Assembly (NCBI GenBank): GCA_019022495.1
Contig: JAFEKR010000001.1
Location: 5,642,001-5,706,000 of the forward strand
Direction: 5' to 3'
DNA length: 64,000 nt
From: Epichloe hybrida
Lineage: Eukaryota > Ascomycota > Sordariomycetes > Hypocreales > Clavicipitaceae
The notes below the pieces were generated by a model. The model ran no database searches. It was given only the letters and a program-made list of their open reading frames with translations, and was not told where the DNA came from. Shown piece by piece: positions 1-12,109 of the stretch (position 1 is the stretch's first letter; the number at the start of each line of letters is the position of its first letter). The position numbers were made by a program, and so were the translations under genes.

Positions 1-1082
1 CTCGCTCGGCGAGAGGCTTGGGATCTGAAGGATCCTCCTCTTCCCTCGGCTCGGTTGGCTTATGGGCTCTGGCCTTGATGGCGGCGATGTCAACCTTTCC
101 CACCGGTTCATAAGCTCCCTTAACAGGTGCAGGGCGATCGTCTCCCTTTTTCTGTGCAGCAGCACGAATTGCAGCAATGTCTACCTTGCCCACCGGTTGG
201 TAACCACCACGCACAACATCGGTGGCCCCGTCCGCCTGATGATTTCCAACATCGAATTGAGAAGGCTCTGATTTTTTCTTCGTGAGCTCTGCCATGTTGA
301 CTCTTGTCGGCTTGTATGCGGGTTCCACCTTCTCGATCTGCGTTCTGGTAACAGGCGGCGCATCAGTCCCCCATCCATCGTTGTCCAACGTGTCATCTCT
401 TCGTGATCGGGCAGCGACGAGAGGGTCAAATGCTCTTCCAGCGCTGGATGATGTAGGAGTAAACACTGGCTTCGACTTGACAGGAGGAGGCGCTGCGCGT
501 GTCACACCTTCGGGGCCTCCAGCAGAATATTTGGCTCCCGAGGCATCAGATACTTTTTGCATAATGGTTTCTGGCGCAAGGTCGCTGTCTGATCGGGCGG
601 TAATTTGGACGTGATAACCGTGTAGAACTTTGGCTACAGTGGCGGTATGACTGGTGAAGTAACCCTTTGTGCGCTCGGGAACACCGCCACCACACCACGC
701 AATGAGAACATTCTTGGGTAATGCAGTATTTGGATCCCTCACTTTCACGAAAGCAAATTGGATTCGACCCTCGTTGAAATCCTCAATCAAGTCAGCCAGT
801 TCACCGTCTGCATTAGTTTTTTTTGTCTCGTTAGTACTCGCTACATGCGAAGAAGCAAGGATGAAGGAGTGAGGCATTCTTCGTACCTCCGGTACTTTCG
901 ACTTTGAGGATGCTCTCCTTGGAACCACTGTCTTGGAAAGCGTTCATCAACGGGGCCTGCACTGAGAAAAGCGCCCACTGCGCACGCGTGGCCGAAGCAG
1001 AGGATGGAGGTGGGCCGTTGACAACACCACTGTAGCTGCTCTTTATAGACGGCCCATTGATGGACAAGTTCAACGACGCCAT
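1..1082 (-). CDS. abp1: Actin-binding protein Abp1 / drebrin-like (5' part; cut by window edge)
   Basis: Abp1 binds F-actin at cortical patches and links it to endocytosis. Exon 1 is 887-1082 (65 codons plus 1 nt), intron 808-886 has a GTACTAACG branch site, and exon 2 runs from 807 off the left edge. The first ~140 residues are an ADF/cofilin homology domain (MASLNLSINGPSIKSSY at the start; later LIEDFNEGRIQFAFVKV and VLIAWCGGGVPERTKGYFTS). Downstream is a low-complexity linker with two copies of a PVGKVDIAAI motif, as in filamentous-fungal Abp1. The C-terminal SH3 domain expected for the family lies outside the window. The start at 1082 is the ATG that begins the domain; an in-frame ATG ten codons upstream adds a sequence not typical of the family. 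The gene is transcribed away from the glutaredoxin gene at 1988. Confidence 0.93.
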
Positions 1083-1987
1083 GGTCCTGGACTGCGGCGG
1101 AGCTTGAGGCAAATATGGCGATTGTGCAAGACGGGGTGAGAGACAATGACGCCGCTGAAGGTCGAATCAGACAGCGAAGCTCCTGGCTCTCTCGGATGCG
1201 GGTGCGGGGGACAATTCCAGTCAATAATATCTCGCAGAAAGCTCGCCTGGGAGTCGGAGAAGGCGACAGCTGTTGCAGCCGCCAGCGAGGAAAATCTCGC
1301 GCGAGATCTGCGAGATGTATGCGGCGGAAGGGAGGAGGACGCAAGGATAAGAGAATCCAACGGAGCTGATGTTGCAGAGGTTTGTTAGCTGGTATGGGAA
1401 GCTGAGCTCGGGGTTGGCAGCGTTGACGTGGACGTGGACGTTGACGTTGCTGCTTGCGTTGCTGCTTGACTCGTCGGGTGGGGCGGGCAACTGTTGGGAC
1501 CTGACAAGGAGACTCATTGGGCTGGCTTGCCAGAGGTTGTCGTGCGTGCTCGGCATGCGCATTTCCTGTAATCTATTGCATTTGTTTTTCCACAGCAGAA
1601 GGCCAGAGGATGAGTTGATCTTCTAACCGAATTGTCTCTGCCTCACTTGCTTCCTTCCACGCTTTCTTCCGTGGCTAACCAACCAAACAAACAGACGAAC
1701 AAACAAACAAACAAGAGACCGCTGGGTTCCGGCCGCACCTGCCCTACCTGGCTGACCAATGCGAACCACTTAAAATGACGCAAGGCTGTCTGTCCAACCA
1801 TGGACAATGGAGTCTGCCCCTCATAATGCTTCTCGTCGACCAGAATTCTCTTTTCGTCCCTGAAATTCGGGTCTTCTCAGGCCCGTCCGTTTCCATTGCA
1901 AGACGATCCCAACTTTACCACATCTTTACCGCTCTTGCGTTTTGATCTTCCGCGCTTGGCCATTCTGTTTGGCTGTGACTGTTCATT
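1083..1987. promoter_or_regulatory. Divergent intergenic region Abp1 / Grx4
   Basis: About 900 bp between two head-to-head genes. It holds both 5' leaders and a short AAAC-type repeat near 1683-1711. No convincing coding sequence; the small open frames here lack homology or splice support. Confidence 0.5.
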
Positions 1988-2845
1988 ATGTCGACCATCA
2001 CCGAGATTACATCGCCCACGCAATGGGAGGAGACTCTGGGTTCTCTTCCACCCTCAACCCTGCTCGTCGTGTCGTTTCATGCTCCTTGGGCAGCGCCATG
2101 CGCCCAGATGGCTACCGTTCTCTCAACTTTGGCCTCAGAATACCCTGTCACAGAACCTCTAACCACGAAATGGGTATCAATAAATGCCGAAGAACTGAGC
2201 GATGTCAGCGAAACCTACGACGTTACTGCAGTTCCCTTCCTCGTCCTTATTCGAAACCGCCATGTCATCGAGACAGTCAGCGGCAGCAGCGCTGTGAAAG
2301 TCAGAAATGCCATCGAAACGCATGCCCAGAAAGACGGTTCCGTCGCCGCCGCCACCGGTAACGGCACCGAGCAAACCAATGCGCCTGCCAATGCCGACGG
2401 GGCCAATGCCAACCCCGAGAAACAGAAGGAGGAACTGTTCAAGCGTCTCGGTGATCTTGTCAAGGCAGCCCCAGTCATGCTATTCATGAAGGGAACGCCT
2501 AGCTCCCCACAGTGCGGGTTCTCAAGACAACTGGTGGGACTTCTTCGAGAGAATTCGGTCAAATATGGCTTCTTTAATATTTTGGCCGATGACGAAGTCC
2601 GCCAGGGCTTGAAGGAGTTTGCAGATTGGCCAACTTATCCGCAATTGTGGATGGACGGTGAACTTGTTGGCGGATTGGATATCGTATGTCATTTCCTGCC
2701 CCCCCCCCCCCTGGAGTCAGCTTCGTCTATCTACTCACTCCCGATTTTCCACTAACACCGGATTTAGATCAAGGAGGAGCTCGGAAACGACGAAAACTTC
2801 TTCAAGGCACACAGTGTAAGCGGAAGTGCCGATGCCGCAGCTTGA
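1988..2845 (+). CDS. grx4: Monothiol glutaredoxin Grx3/Grx4 (PICOT type)
   Basis: Cytosolic/nuclear monothiol glutaredoxin; the family binds [2Fe-2S] clusters and takes part in iron sensing and delivery. Exon 1 1988-2683, intron 2684-2767 (contains a long C run), exon 2 2768-2845; 257 aa. Residues ~1-110 are a thioredoxin-like domain with a WAAPC site (W34-C38). An Ala/Asn-rich linker follows, then a glutaredoxin domain from ~145 with the diagnostic CGFS active site (C176-S179) and a WPTYPQLW segment. The short exon 2 gives the usual C-terminal helix (IKEELGNDENFF). Reading through the intron would instead end in a proline run, so splicing is needed. One Trx plus one Grx domain matches fungal Grx3/4. 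Confidence 0.96.
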
Positions 2846-4137
2846 AGAGATGAAGAAAATATACCATGTGTGCAATTCAGTTTAGAAACTAATAGCTGCA
2901 TCGGAATGCATCACGAGTACGGGGTAGTATAGCCATCTCTGTGACTTGTGGAACTCAGGCGACTGGGTTAACTTCCATGGGCTTCATTTCAGAGTCTCTT
3001 TCCTTCCGCAGTGGATGGTTTCAGAGAAGAGACATGCGTAATAGGGGACCGATGACAAAGGGCAGTTCGAGTTGGGCATGAGGTGAGAGTCACGTGAACA
3101 CTCATTTGATCATGCAACAGAGCAGAGAGGGGAGTAGCAAATCAAAAGATGCACCTACTGTTAGTGATTGGTCGCTGGTGAATAAAATAATCAGCGTACG
3201 GAATCATGCTACGCTCTGTGAAGCTGACTTTTCCTTTTCTTGTGCCGGACATGGCACAACACTAGCTGGCAACGGCTGACAAATGGCTGTAGAGCAGGGC
3301 GGCTGCCGCTGGTGGCGCTGGGCTAGGACAGTAAGCACTTATTCCACCCCCCCCTCCTTTTCGTTTCCTTTTGATGATAACACTTGAACTTACCTTGCCA
3401 AGGTTTCGTCCTCGTTCCCAATTCTATCTCCATAATTCACAAAGCTGACCGGTTTTTCGACAGCACGCAATAGATATTACCCTTTGCTCGCATCGTCACG
3501 TCATCCAGTCGTTGGACAAACTCCACTGGGTGACCGTTCATCCCTATCTGGGCGTGGCTTTCCGGCTTTCTGGCTTTTTTCCGCTGCTTCTTCTGTTGCT
3601 CTGCGGGCGCTCTCCATCATTGTGTCTGGCTCTGGTCTCAACGGGTCGTCAACTCATGTCCAGGAGTCGCAATACAGCGAGGAGCCAGTGCACCATTTGA
3701 CAGTCCTAACAACTTGGTGAAGAGTTCGGTGGATGCGGTGGACGACGCTGTGTTCGGTGTGCTTGCTTGCAATCCGGGCCGTTCACGTTCATCTTCTTAT
3801 ATATACATGCCCTGCAGCTGGCTCGGGTCCCAACTAAAGATACTACAGCTTGCGAGGGGTTTCAAAGCCCAAAAGCAGGACCATCCGTTTGTGGCATCCT
3901 GTCGACTTTGTCGGCCATCTTTTATTTTACTCACCCCATATTCGTCGGGAACTCTTGTAATTGAAATTTTTGCATCCCCAAGAGAGATATATATTCTGGC
4001 ATTTGGTGGCGTGGAGACCCAACCCGTGACGACCAAAGGCAGCTGCGGCCTCTACGTGTCTCAAGTCCGAAATCCGAAGTCACGTTGAGACTATCCTACT
4101 TCATTCAACACCGTCTCTGCTCAACGTACCTGCAATC
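2846..4137. other. Intergenic region, likely long 5' leader of the Zn2Cys6 gene
   Basis: About 1.3 kb with only short unsupported open frames. C-rich tract near 3347-3358 and pyrimidine-rich stretches near 3583-3600. No RNA gene or repeat recognised. Confidence 0.4.
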
Positions 4138-6911
4138 ATGACCCCGACACCCCCTTCAACGAACTCCTCTACTCGGAGTCGATCACCAGAGGAGCAATTT
4201 CGCGTCGTTCGCAAGCGCAACCGCATTCCATTGAGCTGTCATTCATGCAGGACAAGAAAGTAAGTAGCATGTAAGCTGTGGAGTTCATTAAAATCGTAAT
4301 TCGGCTGACAATCTTTTCTAGGCTGTAAGTTCCGTGCGTTGCATATCAATCACTCAACTCATCGCGCTGTGCTAAACCATCCTACCAGAAAATGCGATCG
4401 GAATCACCCTTGTAGTAACTGCACCAAGCGCGATGGTATGGGCACGACCGCTTGTTCCTACGCAGCCCCAGCTTCACGGAAAAGGAGCCAAACCCAAGGT
4501 GAATCCAGCCCCGGCGACATGCAAAACAGGATAGACCGACTCGAGGGACTCGTTCTATCTTTGATGCATAATGGGGCCAACGTTGACACTGGCCCTCCTC
4601 GAAATAGCACATCTACTTCGCAATCCGTCACGGACAGCGGCTCCTCTGCGGCTAGACAGCCCCGCGAAGGGGAGGCGGTCGTGGCTGATGATGAGAGCGA
4701 TGTGGATGATCACCTTGCCAAATCAATCGGTATTCTGAAGGTTTGTGCTGACAAGGGTAAATCAATGTACCTTGGTCAGGAACATTGGCATTTGATTCTG
4801 TCCGACATTGCCGAAGTCAAGAATTTCTTCACAAGTCACAAGAAAGAGCTCGAAACTAATTACGAAAGAATGCGATCATCCAAGCCCGCCACGGCTAGGG
4901 AAGGCCCGACGCTGCTGCTAGGAGCATCATCTGCTTCCGAGACAGAACTCAGATCAGATCTGCCACACAAGTCTAGTGTGCTTGCGTTGTGCAGTCGATA
5001 CTTTAAGTCCATGGATGGAGTCAGTATTATCCATGGGCCAACGTTCTTGCAACAACTTCGCGACCACTGGCAGGATCCGTCGAAAACACCCATCATGTGG
5101 TTGGGCTTACTATACTCAGTACTCTGCTTCGCCATGCTGAGCTACCACAAGATTGGAGATGAGCCCTCGGAATGGCGAGGTCGAACTTCGGAGCTAGCGG
5201 CAGAGTACCGGCTGCGCACCGTCCAGTGCCTAATGAAGGCCGACTACACCAAGCCGGTGGAATACACGGTAGAAACCATGTTGCTCTACGTTTTCGGCGA
5301 GTACTCGTCAAGGTGGGACGCAGATCTTGGGATGTGGATGATTGTGTCCTTGATCATTCGAATAGCTTTCCGCATGGGCTATCACAGAGATGCAAAATGG
5401 TTCCCATCTCTGACGCCATTTCAAGCGGTACGTATGAGACTGAAGCTTGGTAAAACTAAACTAAAATAAAATAAAATAAAATCCCAACGTGGATCTAATA
5501 TGCTCAAGGATCTAACATTCCGCGCAGGAAATGAGGCGACGCACGTGTGCTTTAGTTCGAATGGCAGATGTCCTGTTTTCTCACCAGGTGTCACTGCCGA
5601 ACATGATCTATGACCATGACTGTGATACGCAGCTGCCCAATAATATTTACGATGACGAGTTCAACCCCAGCACCAAGGAACTACCGCCCTCGCGGCCTGT
5701 GACGGAAGCAGTCCCGGTTTCGTACATGATTGCCAAGGCCCGGCTCTGTATTGAGCTGGGCAACATACTCCAAGCAACCAACCGAGTGGACAAAGGGGTG
5801 CCGTACAATGAAATCATTCGCTTTGATGCCAAGGTTCGACAAATCATGCACGAGCTGCCACCGCATCTTAAGCTCGGCTCTTTGGCCGGTTCCCGGGACC
5901 CGGTTTCGCTCATCATGGCCAGGTTCAGTATTGATGTCCTATCACAGAAGATCATGTGTCTTTTGCATCGGAAATACTTGTACAGAGCGCGTCAGAATCC
6001 AAGATATGCTCACTCGAGAAGGAGTGCTATCGAGGCGTCCCTGCAAGCCATGGACCACTTGCAGACCCTCCATCGCGAATCTCAGGGTAATGGTCGGCTG
6101 CGGGCTATCAGTGGGTACGTGAAGTCTATTGCGACAGAATTCATCCTTCCCGCCATGCTTATCGTGTTGGATCTCCACTATGATAATGTCGCGAGCCAGT
6201 CTGGGTTGCCTGAGGCTTCGGAGGGAGCGTTTCGCTGGTCACCTGAGGAGCGATCTAGAATGATAAGCTCGCTGGAAGACGCAGCAGTCATCTGGAAGAG
6301 CCTTGCAGAAGGATCAATGGATGCCTACAAGGGTGGCAAGACAGTTGAGATTATGCTACAAAAACTCAAAGAACCAACGGAGACGTCGGCGGGCTCGGCT
6401 ACGTCCCAGCCCGAGGTGCTCTCGTCACTTGCAAACAGCACAGCGTTGGATCCATTGCTGCTGCCTGCATCATGCCCAGAAACTACATCATCAGACGGAT
6501 TACCCGATTTCGGCGCCGGTGTGAGCTGGTTCACCAATACCAATACCAATTGCAGCAGCGCCTTTATGGGAATGGAATTCACCCTTCCAGCACCAACCCT
6601 CGGTGACTTCCCCGTATTAGACGGTGGAACGAACCCCTTGGGCTTGGGGCCGCAGTCGCCGTTGTCTATGTTTACCAACATCAGTGGTGTGCCTGCGTCC
6701 GGGCCTGGCTTGACCAGCAATCTCGACTGGGTATGTTGTCATCGGCCTATGAACTTCCGTGCCACTTTTTTCGCCTTGACTAATGTCAAACATACAGGGT
6801 GCTTTCGAGAATTACGCACAGATGGCCAACTGGGGCGCAGACCAAAGCTTTCAGGTCTATGGAGGGGGGGATGCAAACGACCAGGAGAACAGCATGATGA
6901 ATACGCAATAG
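4138..6911 (+). CDS. Zn2Cys6 binuclear-cluster transcription factor
   Basis: Fungal-specific nuclear regulator of unknown target genes. Exons: 4138-4259, 4322-4324 (a 3-nt micro-exon), 4389-5427, 5528-6730, 6798-6911; 826 aa. The zinc cluster is C34-x2-C37-x6-C44-x5-C50-x2-C53-x9-C63. The six-residue spacing between Cys37 and Cys44 depends on the micro-exon GCT, which completes Lys41 and starts Leu42. After the cluster come a short coiled coil (RIDRLEGLVLSLM) and a fungal-specific transcription factor domain spread over exons 3 and 4, with signatures such as SSVLALCSRYFKSMDG and WMIVSLIIRIAFRMGYHRDA. The C-terminus is Ser/Pro/Asn-rich, as in activation regions. Intron 5428-5527 contains an AAATA-type repeat. 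No metabolic cluster genes flank it, so the target pathway cannot be inferred. Confidence 0.92.
4322..4324 (+). other. 3-nt micro-exon in the zinc-cluster coding region
   Basis: Intron 4260-4321 ends in TTTTCTAG and intron 4325-4388 begins GTAAGT, leaving only GCT between them. Skipping it keeps the frame but deletes Leu42 and shortens the Cys37-Cys44 spacing from six to five residues. That spacing is invariant in the family, so inclusion is inferred to be required. Confidence 0.82.
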
Positions 6912-8282
6912 AGCCGTCTATGGTATCTGGGGTGAAGTGGCTGCGCGATTGTTTCCTTACTGAAGCATAGCTGGCAAAAAGGGAAGCAAAACCCCCCCCC
7001 CCCCCTCGACTTCCGTTCTCTTTCCAAACCCCGAGTCCTTGCCCTTGAAATAAAACACCCTCTGTTGCGAGGAGAAAATCTCGGTGTCGGCCTCATGGCA
7101 ATGCGTGCTTGTGCAAATGCAAGAGATCACACGCAGCCATTCGATGTGGTCGCGGACCTGGTTCCGAAATCTAGTTTCGACCCCCAATCATCACCCCCCC
7201 TTCTGGCTTTACTTGACTGACATGGCTCCCGGTCCATCTCTTGCCGAGCAGGGTGATGGCAACATTGGCCGACCCAGTCAGCCAAATAAATGGCAACGCG
7301 CGAATGGCCTGCGATCTGCCTTGTGGTCTGGACTGCCCCTGTACAAAGGAGTAAAACATGGTACATTTTCATTTCATGTTTTTTTTTCGAGCTCATTGGT
7401 TTTGGCCAATGCATCTGATTTTAGAAAGACCTCAGGATTGCTGGCGATGCCTAGCTAGCATCACAGTCAATACACGAATAATCAGAACCGCACTGATAGA
7501 TGTAACTTCATGTTCCTATGTCAGGTTTTATCCAACACACTGCGGTCCTCATAAATTCGCTTGTGAATTGTTATACTAGCTAGGCATCGCCAGCGATTCT
7601 TGGGTCTTTCTGAAAACATGGTATATATCAATAGATGTCATTTTGACCTTCTATCCAAGTAGCATAAGATTTTGTGATTCATGTGTGGAGAAAACGTCGC
7701 CGTATCGAGTCGAGAGAAATTCTGTAAACACACCTAAAGAGGCAAGTAGACTTGTTGCCTCACGCTCCTGCCTCCTTACTGTCCCCTCCCCTCCGGTCCC
7801 AACCCAAGATTATGAGTGTCATGGCATAGCATGCACGGCTGTTGAATAATCACGGTTTGCCTAGTATCCTGTTCCTGTTCCTGTCTTCTCTTCCCCACTC
7901 CACGCTCGACTGATGCAAAATCTTTTCGCTCGCCATCCTCCAGCGAAATGGTGTACACGTGATAAAACAGTTTACAAAGATGTCGAGGCAGTCAACAATA
8001 TCCCAGCTTCGTACATCACGCGTACAAGTCATTCGTCGTCGTCGTCCTTCTTGACGCGTCATAACCACCCTTCTTAACTCGCCTTTTTATCTCTATGCGC
8101 TTAGTTCACAGGGAGCACAGACCGAGAAGCTCTCAGGGATTTTAAAAGCAAAATTGCCTCCCTCATCATGTGGAATCTCCATTCTTCTCCTCATGCTTTG
8201 CGTGAGTGACAAATGCAAATCGCAGACAGGAAACGAACGGCGTTGCAGACCCAAAGCACTGACATCGGAGCCGATCTTTTGC
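6912..8282. other. Intergenic region between convergent Zn2Cys6 and Dnm1 genes
   Basis: About 1.4 kb holding both 3' flanks, a C14 run near 6992-7005 and the inverted repeat at 7423-7611. No gene recognised. Confidence 0.45.
7423..7611. repeat. Imperfect inverted repeat, MITE-like fold-back
   Basis: Arm 1 (7423-7458) reads AGAAAGACCTCAGGATTGCT and on to CTAGCTAG. Arm 2 (7576-7611) is its reverse complement with few mismatches. The ~117-bp loop is AT-rich and has no open frame. A target-site duplication is not evident. It could be a small non-autonomous DNA transposon or a cruciform-forming relic. Confidence 0.5.
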
Positions 8283-10890
8283 CTATAATACTTCGCCAAT
8301 GATTTTGGCTGCTTCCCTGTATGTTCGAAGAAGATTCTCGCATTTCTCGCGCTCCTTTTTGACACCGTCGTCTTCGTACAACAGCTCCTCAAACAAGCTC
8401 TCTTTGTATAGTTCGGTAACGAGTCGGTTTTGCACGACATCCTTTGAGTGGTTGACGAGAAGGTGCATGATGGCTTTGGGAACTTGATCGGCAATGGATT
8501 CTCGGACAATGTTGAAGTAAGAGGAGATCAAGGCTCGGATAAGCTCCGTCTCCATAGCTTCCCGATCAGTCATGGCCGGTTCATTAGACTCTCCCTGGCG
8601 CAAACATGTTAGTGACGTAATGGCTGGTGATCAGGTCTGTCTTCAGGTGCTTACAAGATGTGATGCCAATCCATAACTTCGCGAGGTGGGGTCGTATTCA
8701 TCAGTGTGAGCTGGTACTGGCCGTGGCGCGATCCTCTCTTCTCGTCGAATAGATTGTGATATGCTTGGCTCAGAAGACTGGCTGATGTGTCTGCCAGCGT
8801 TTGCTGCGGGGCCTCCGGGCAAGTGACCAAGGGCAATGCCATCTTTGCCGAAGAAATAGTTGAGAAAGGTATCCCGGGCGCTGCCAAGGCCCTGGCCCTG
8901 GCCATTAAGACGTGAAGGAGAGTTTGACCGAACACCGTTGACCGCTGCGGCCAAACTGCCATGGGCGTTTTCATGAACAGCAGGTGATAAGCTGCGGCCT
9001 GGTTTTGAGGGATGCTTGCGGCTATTTTCCTTGTCTGCAGCAGCGTTATCTTCACCATCCTCGGTCGGCTCGGCACCATTGGGGCCTAGCTCCTTGAGAC
9101 GACGCTTCTCGCGACGATCACGCTCCTCTTGGATTAAACGTTTCCGCTCACGTTCCTGCTTCGCGCTGACAACGTGGCTCATCGCGGCGGCGGCCCCGAG
9201 GAAGTTGGGATGGTTTGTGTTGATGTATGCGCGTTGAATAGATATAAGAGACTCGACGTACGAGGAGGCAGGTCCTAGGCGCTCACGAAGCAGATCCGAT
9301 ACCGTCTCGATAAGCTTAGCCTGGAGTCTTGGGTATCGGGAAAGCTCAGTGGATCCGCAAGTGTGGCAGATCTTGATGAGTTCCTCGTAGACGAGCTCCA
9401 CACAACGTTGACTAGGAATTTCCAGGAGCTTTATCTGAGGCTTGACCAACAGGTCAAAGGCCATCTCGGGGACGAACAGACTGGGCCGAGGACCTGTGGA
9501 GTTTCGAATCGCGGTGCGTATGTCGAGAGCTGAGAGATTCGAGGTGGGATCGATGGTTTCAAGCGAGCTTCCAAAGACTGAGTTGAATATGTAGTAAATA
9601 CGGGCGCCGCCGCACAGCTCCTTGGTCGAGATTTCGGAGGAGGTGCCGTCAATGGAGGAAATGAAAGAGGTTGCAAAACGTGTCATTGACTGCAGGATGA
9701 GAGAACCTCTGTGCTCCTTGCCGCTGAAATGCATATCACCGTAGCTTGCAAGCTCCTGCTGAGTCTGGCCCATAAGCGTATTCAGGCGAGCTTTGATGTC
9801 TGGCAAGCGTTCTCGAATGTGTGACATGAGCGTGGTATTCAACGTCTTGGCCAAGAACTGGGTGCCGCACCGTGTTGACATGTTCCGGTAAGCGGGATGG
9901 TGCTTGAAAAAGTCCATCTCTGCCTGGAGAGCCTCATCCATGGGCTTGTTGCCCTGAATATCCTGCTGCGACCGATTGACGACACCAATAAAGCCAAGTT
10001 TGAGAGGATAAACACGGCCAGATAAGATGTCAAGCGCATTCGTGCCGTGATCCATCAGATCCAATTTAGTAAGAACACCGATGGTTCTTCTTCCAAGAGG
10101 GTCCACATGTCGAGCAAGCTTCAAGGCCTCCGAGTTGACGATGTCGACATTGGCAGGCGAAACGGCCAAAATCAAACTGTTCGGCTTGGCGATGTATTCG
10201 GAGATGAGGTTTCTCGTCTGCTTCTCGATATCGGTGGGCTGGTCGCCAATAGGGACCTGGGGTTAAAGGTCAGATTTCCATCTTGTCATGTCCTCATTCG
10301 AATACACATTGCTCTCCAGATGCAATAATGGTGTAATGGACCTACCTTGGTCAGGCCAGGCAAATCAACCAAGGTCAAGTTCAGGACATGAGGAGAGTAA
10401 ATCTTGAGATTGATGGGCTGCCTGTTGATACCCTTGTTACTGCCAGCGACTCTAGCCGTTTCATTCTCAATTTCTCGCTTGACATCGGAAAAGTCAGTGA
10501 AGCGACGGTTTGGAATATGGTGGTACTCGGCCCATTCGGATCGACGAGCAGCAGCGGGGGACCTGTAGGGATCAAGGGTGGGATCGGGTGCCTTGTCATC
10601 GTCGGGGACGTTGATGAGCTGAAGAATCAGGGGCCGACGGGTGACGATGCCGCTTCCTCGGGGAAGGAAGTCTCGGCCCACTATGTTTTCCAGGACAGAC
10701 GATTTACCGGCCGACTGTGAACCGACAACCACCTGAGAGGGGGAGGTGTTAGTATTGCGATGGCGGGAATCCAAAATTCTGATGCTCATACAATCTGTGG
10801 TAAGTCCAGAGAGTCGCTGCCGATGGTGTTGAACACCAGGTCTTGCAGCTTGTTGACGGTGGTGAGCAGATCCTCGCCCAGGGCAGCCAT
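8283..10890 (-). CDS. dnm1: Dynamin-related GTPase Dnm1 (mitochondrial/peroxisomal fission)
   Basis: Large GTPase that assembles into rings and constricts mitochondria and peroxisomes. Exons (minus strand): 10792-10890, 10346-10732, 8655-10256, 8283-8594; 799 aa. GTPase motifs: P-loop GSQSAGKS (37-44), DLPG (156-159), then TKLD. The middle domain has [18 protein letters not shown]. An insert rich in Ser/Pro/Asn (about residues 560-690) contains FLNYFFGKD, which is shared with Dnm1 rather than Vps1. The C-terminal GTPase effector domain ([19 protein letters not shown]) is in the last exon. Length and the FLNYFFGKD segment favour Dnm1 over the shorter Vps1 (~700 aa). It is divergent from cox19; sharing a promoter region with a mitochondrial gene is suggestive but not proof of co-regulation. 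Confidence 0.94.
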
Positions 10891-11539
10891 GGCGACGAAT
10901 TATGCAGTCAAGACTGCGGCGGCAGTAGCCGGTAGACTGGTGAGGATTTCAAGGATCTAAGAGACGTGGAAGATGTAACGTGCGGTGATCAAATGGCCGC
11001 AGGCCTGGAGAGGGAGATGCAATCGGGGACGGGGTGGAAAACTGCACTGCGCGTCGACATGAATTTGCTCTTTCCGAATGCTTCAGAATCAAGGAACAGC
11101 AATGGAGATGGAGCGCGGCGATGGTGGACCTTGTCCAGCCGGGCTTTACGTGTGGGTCACATTCACCTGTTTGTCGAACTGTGGCGCGGCGCTGAGGAGT
11201 TTCACTCTGCTTGGTTGCTGGGTGCTGCTGGGTGCTGCTGTGTGCACTACACAGTACAGTGTATTACGGCGACGCGCGCGTCATTCATCAATTCATCAGC
11301 GCGGTGCTGGTGCTGTCTGCTAGCGTGCGTGCACCCACACATGCATAATGAGAGTCAAGCTGATGTGGCGCACGGCCAGTCCGCCACATCTCTGGAACTG
11401 GATCACTCTTGAGTCTTCTTGTCTTCCTTGTCGATGCGACAAATGGCCAACCAACATTGATTGACTGATTTGAGTGCGTGCACCGGTGCGACAAACGACG
11501 ATTCGAACGCATCGGAATCGGTCACTGGCTTTTGAAATC
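10891..11539. promoter_or_regulatory. Divergent promoter region Dnm1 / Cox19
   Basis: 649 bp between two head-to-head genes with mitochondrial roles. Contains a GGGTGCTGCT direct duplication near 11219-11238. No supported open frame. Confidence 0.45.
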
Positions 11540-12109
11540 ATGAGCACGTTTGGTAGCCCAGGAAAGCTGCCGTCTACGAGACCGAATCCGTAAGTCCCCC
11601 CGTTTGGCCCTCGTCCCGTCTGACCAGAATCATTCAAGGAAGACGAGAAGGTTCTGACAGGCTCGACACCATCAGCCCACAACGAGGGAGCTTCCCACTT
11701 GACCACGATGGTAAGCGAAACTAAAGAGACAAGGAGCCGCGTCTCAACCTCTGGCAACAATCAATGCAACAATTTTGCTGACAGGTTGTCATCAGGCGAG
11801 TGCAAGCATGTCATGACCAACTATCTTGCCTGTATGAAGAAGGTTCGTGGTCTCAATGACGATGAGTGCAGGGACCTCGCCAAAGCTTATCTGTCTTGCA
11901 GGATGGATCGGTAAGTCATCATGCATCTGAACAAATTTGTGAGATCAGAACTGATATCAGTATCTCGCTGCCTTGTCAGAAACTTAATGGCGAGAGACGA
12001 GTTGAAGAACCTGGGGTTCGCAGAACCGACCAAGTCAGACGTTTCTCAACAGCCAACAAAGCCGCAGTCTGAGCCGGAGAAAGGTGAAAAGGGAGAGCTG
12101 CGATGGTAG
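11540..12109 (+). CDS. cox19: Cytochrome c oxidase assembly factor Cox19
   Basis: Twin-CX9C protein of the mitochondrial intermembrane space, part of copper delivery to cytochrome oxidase. Four short exons: 11540-11589, 11676-11710, 11796-11910, 11980-12109; 109 aa. Conserved N-terminal block PPQRGSFPLDHDGECKHVM is rebuilt only across introns 1 and 2. The CHCH domain has C31-x9-C41 and C53-x9-C63 (CKHVMTNYLAC and CRDLAKAYLSC), followed by RMDRNLMARDELKNLGF, a Cox19 signature. The tail is Lys/Glu-rich. No presequence, as expected for Mia40-imported proteins. Confidence 0.95.

Noticed and set aside
4138..8282. Secondary-metabolite cluster around the Zn2Cys6 factor
   Set aside because: Neighbours are glutaredoxin and dynamin; no synthase, oxidase or transporter genes present.
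10891..11539. Small open frames between dnm1 and cox19
   Set aside because: No conserved sequence, no start context, and they overlap the divergent leaders.
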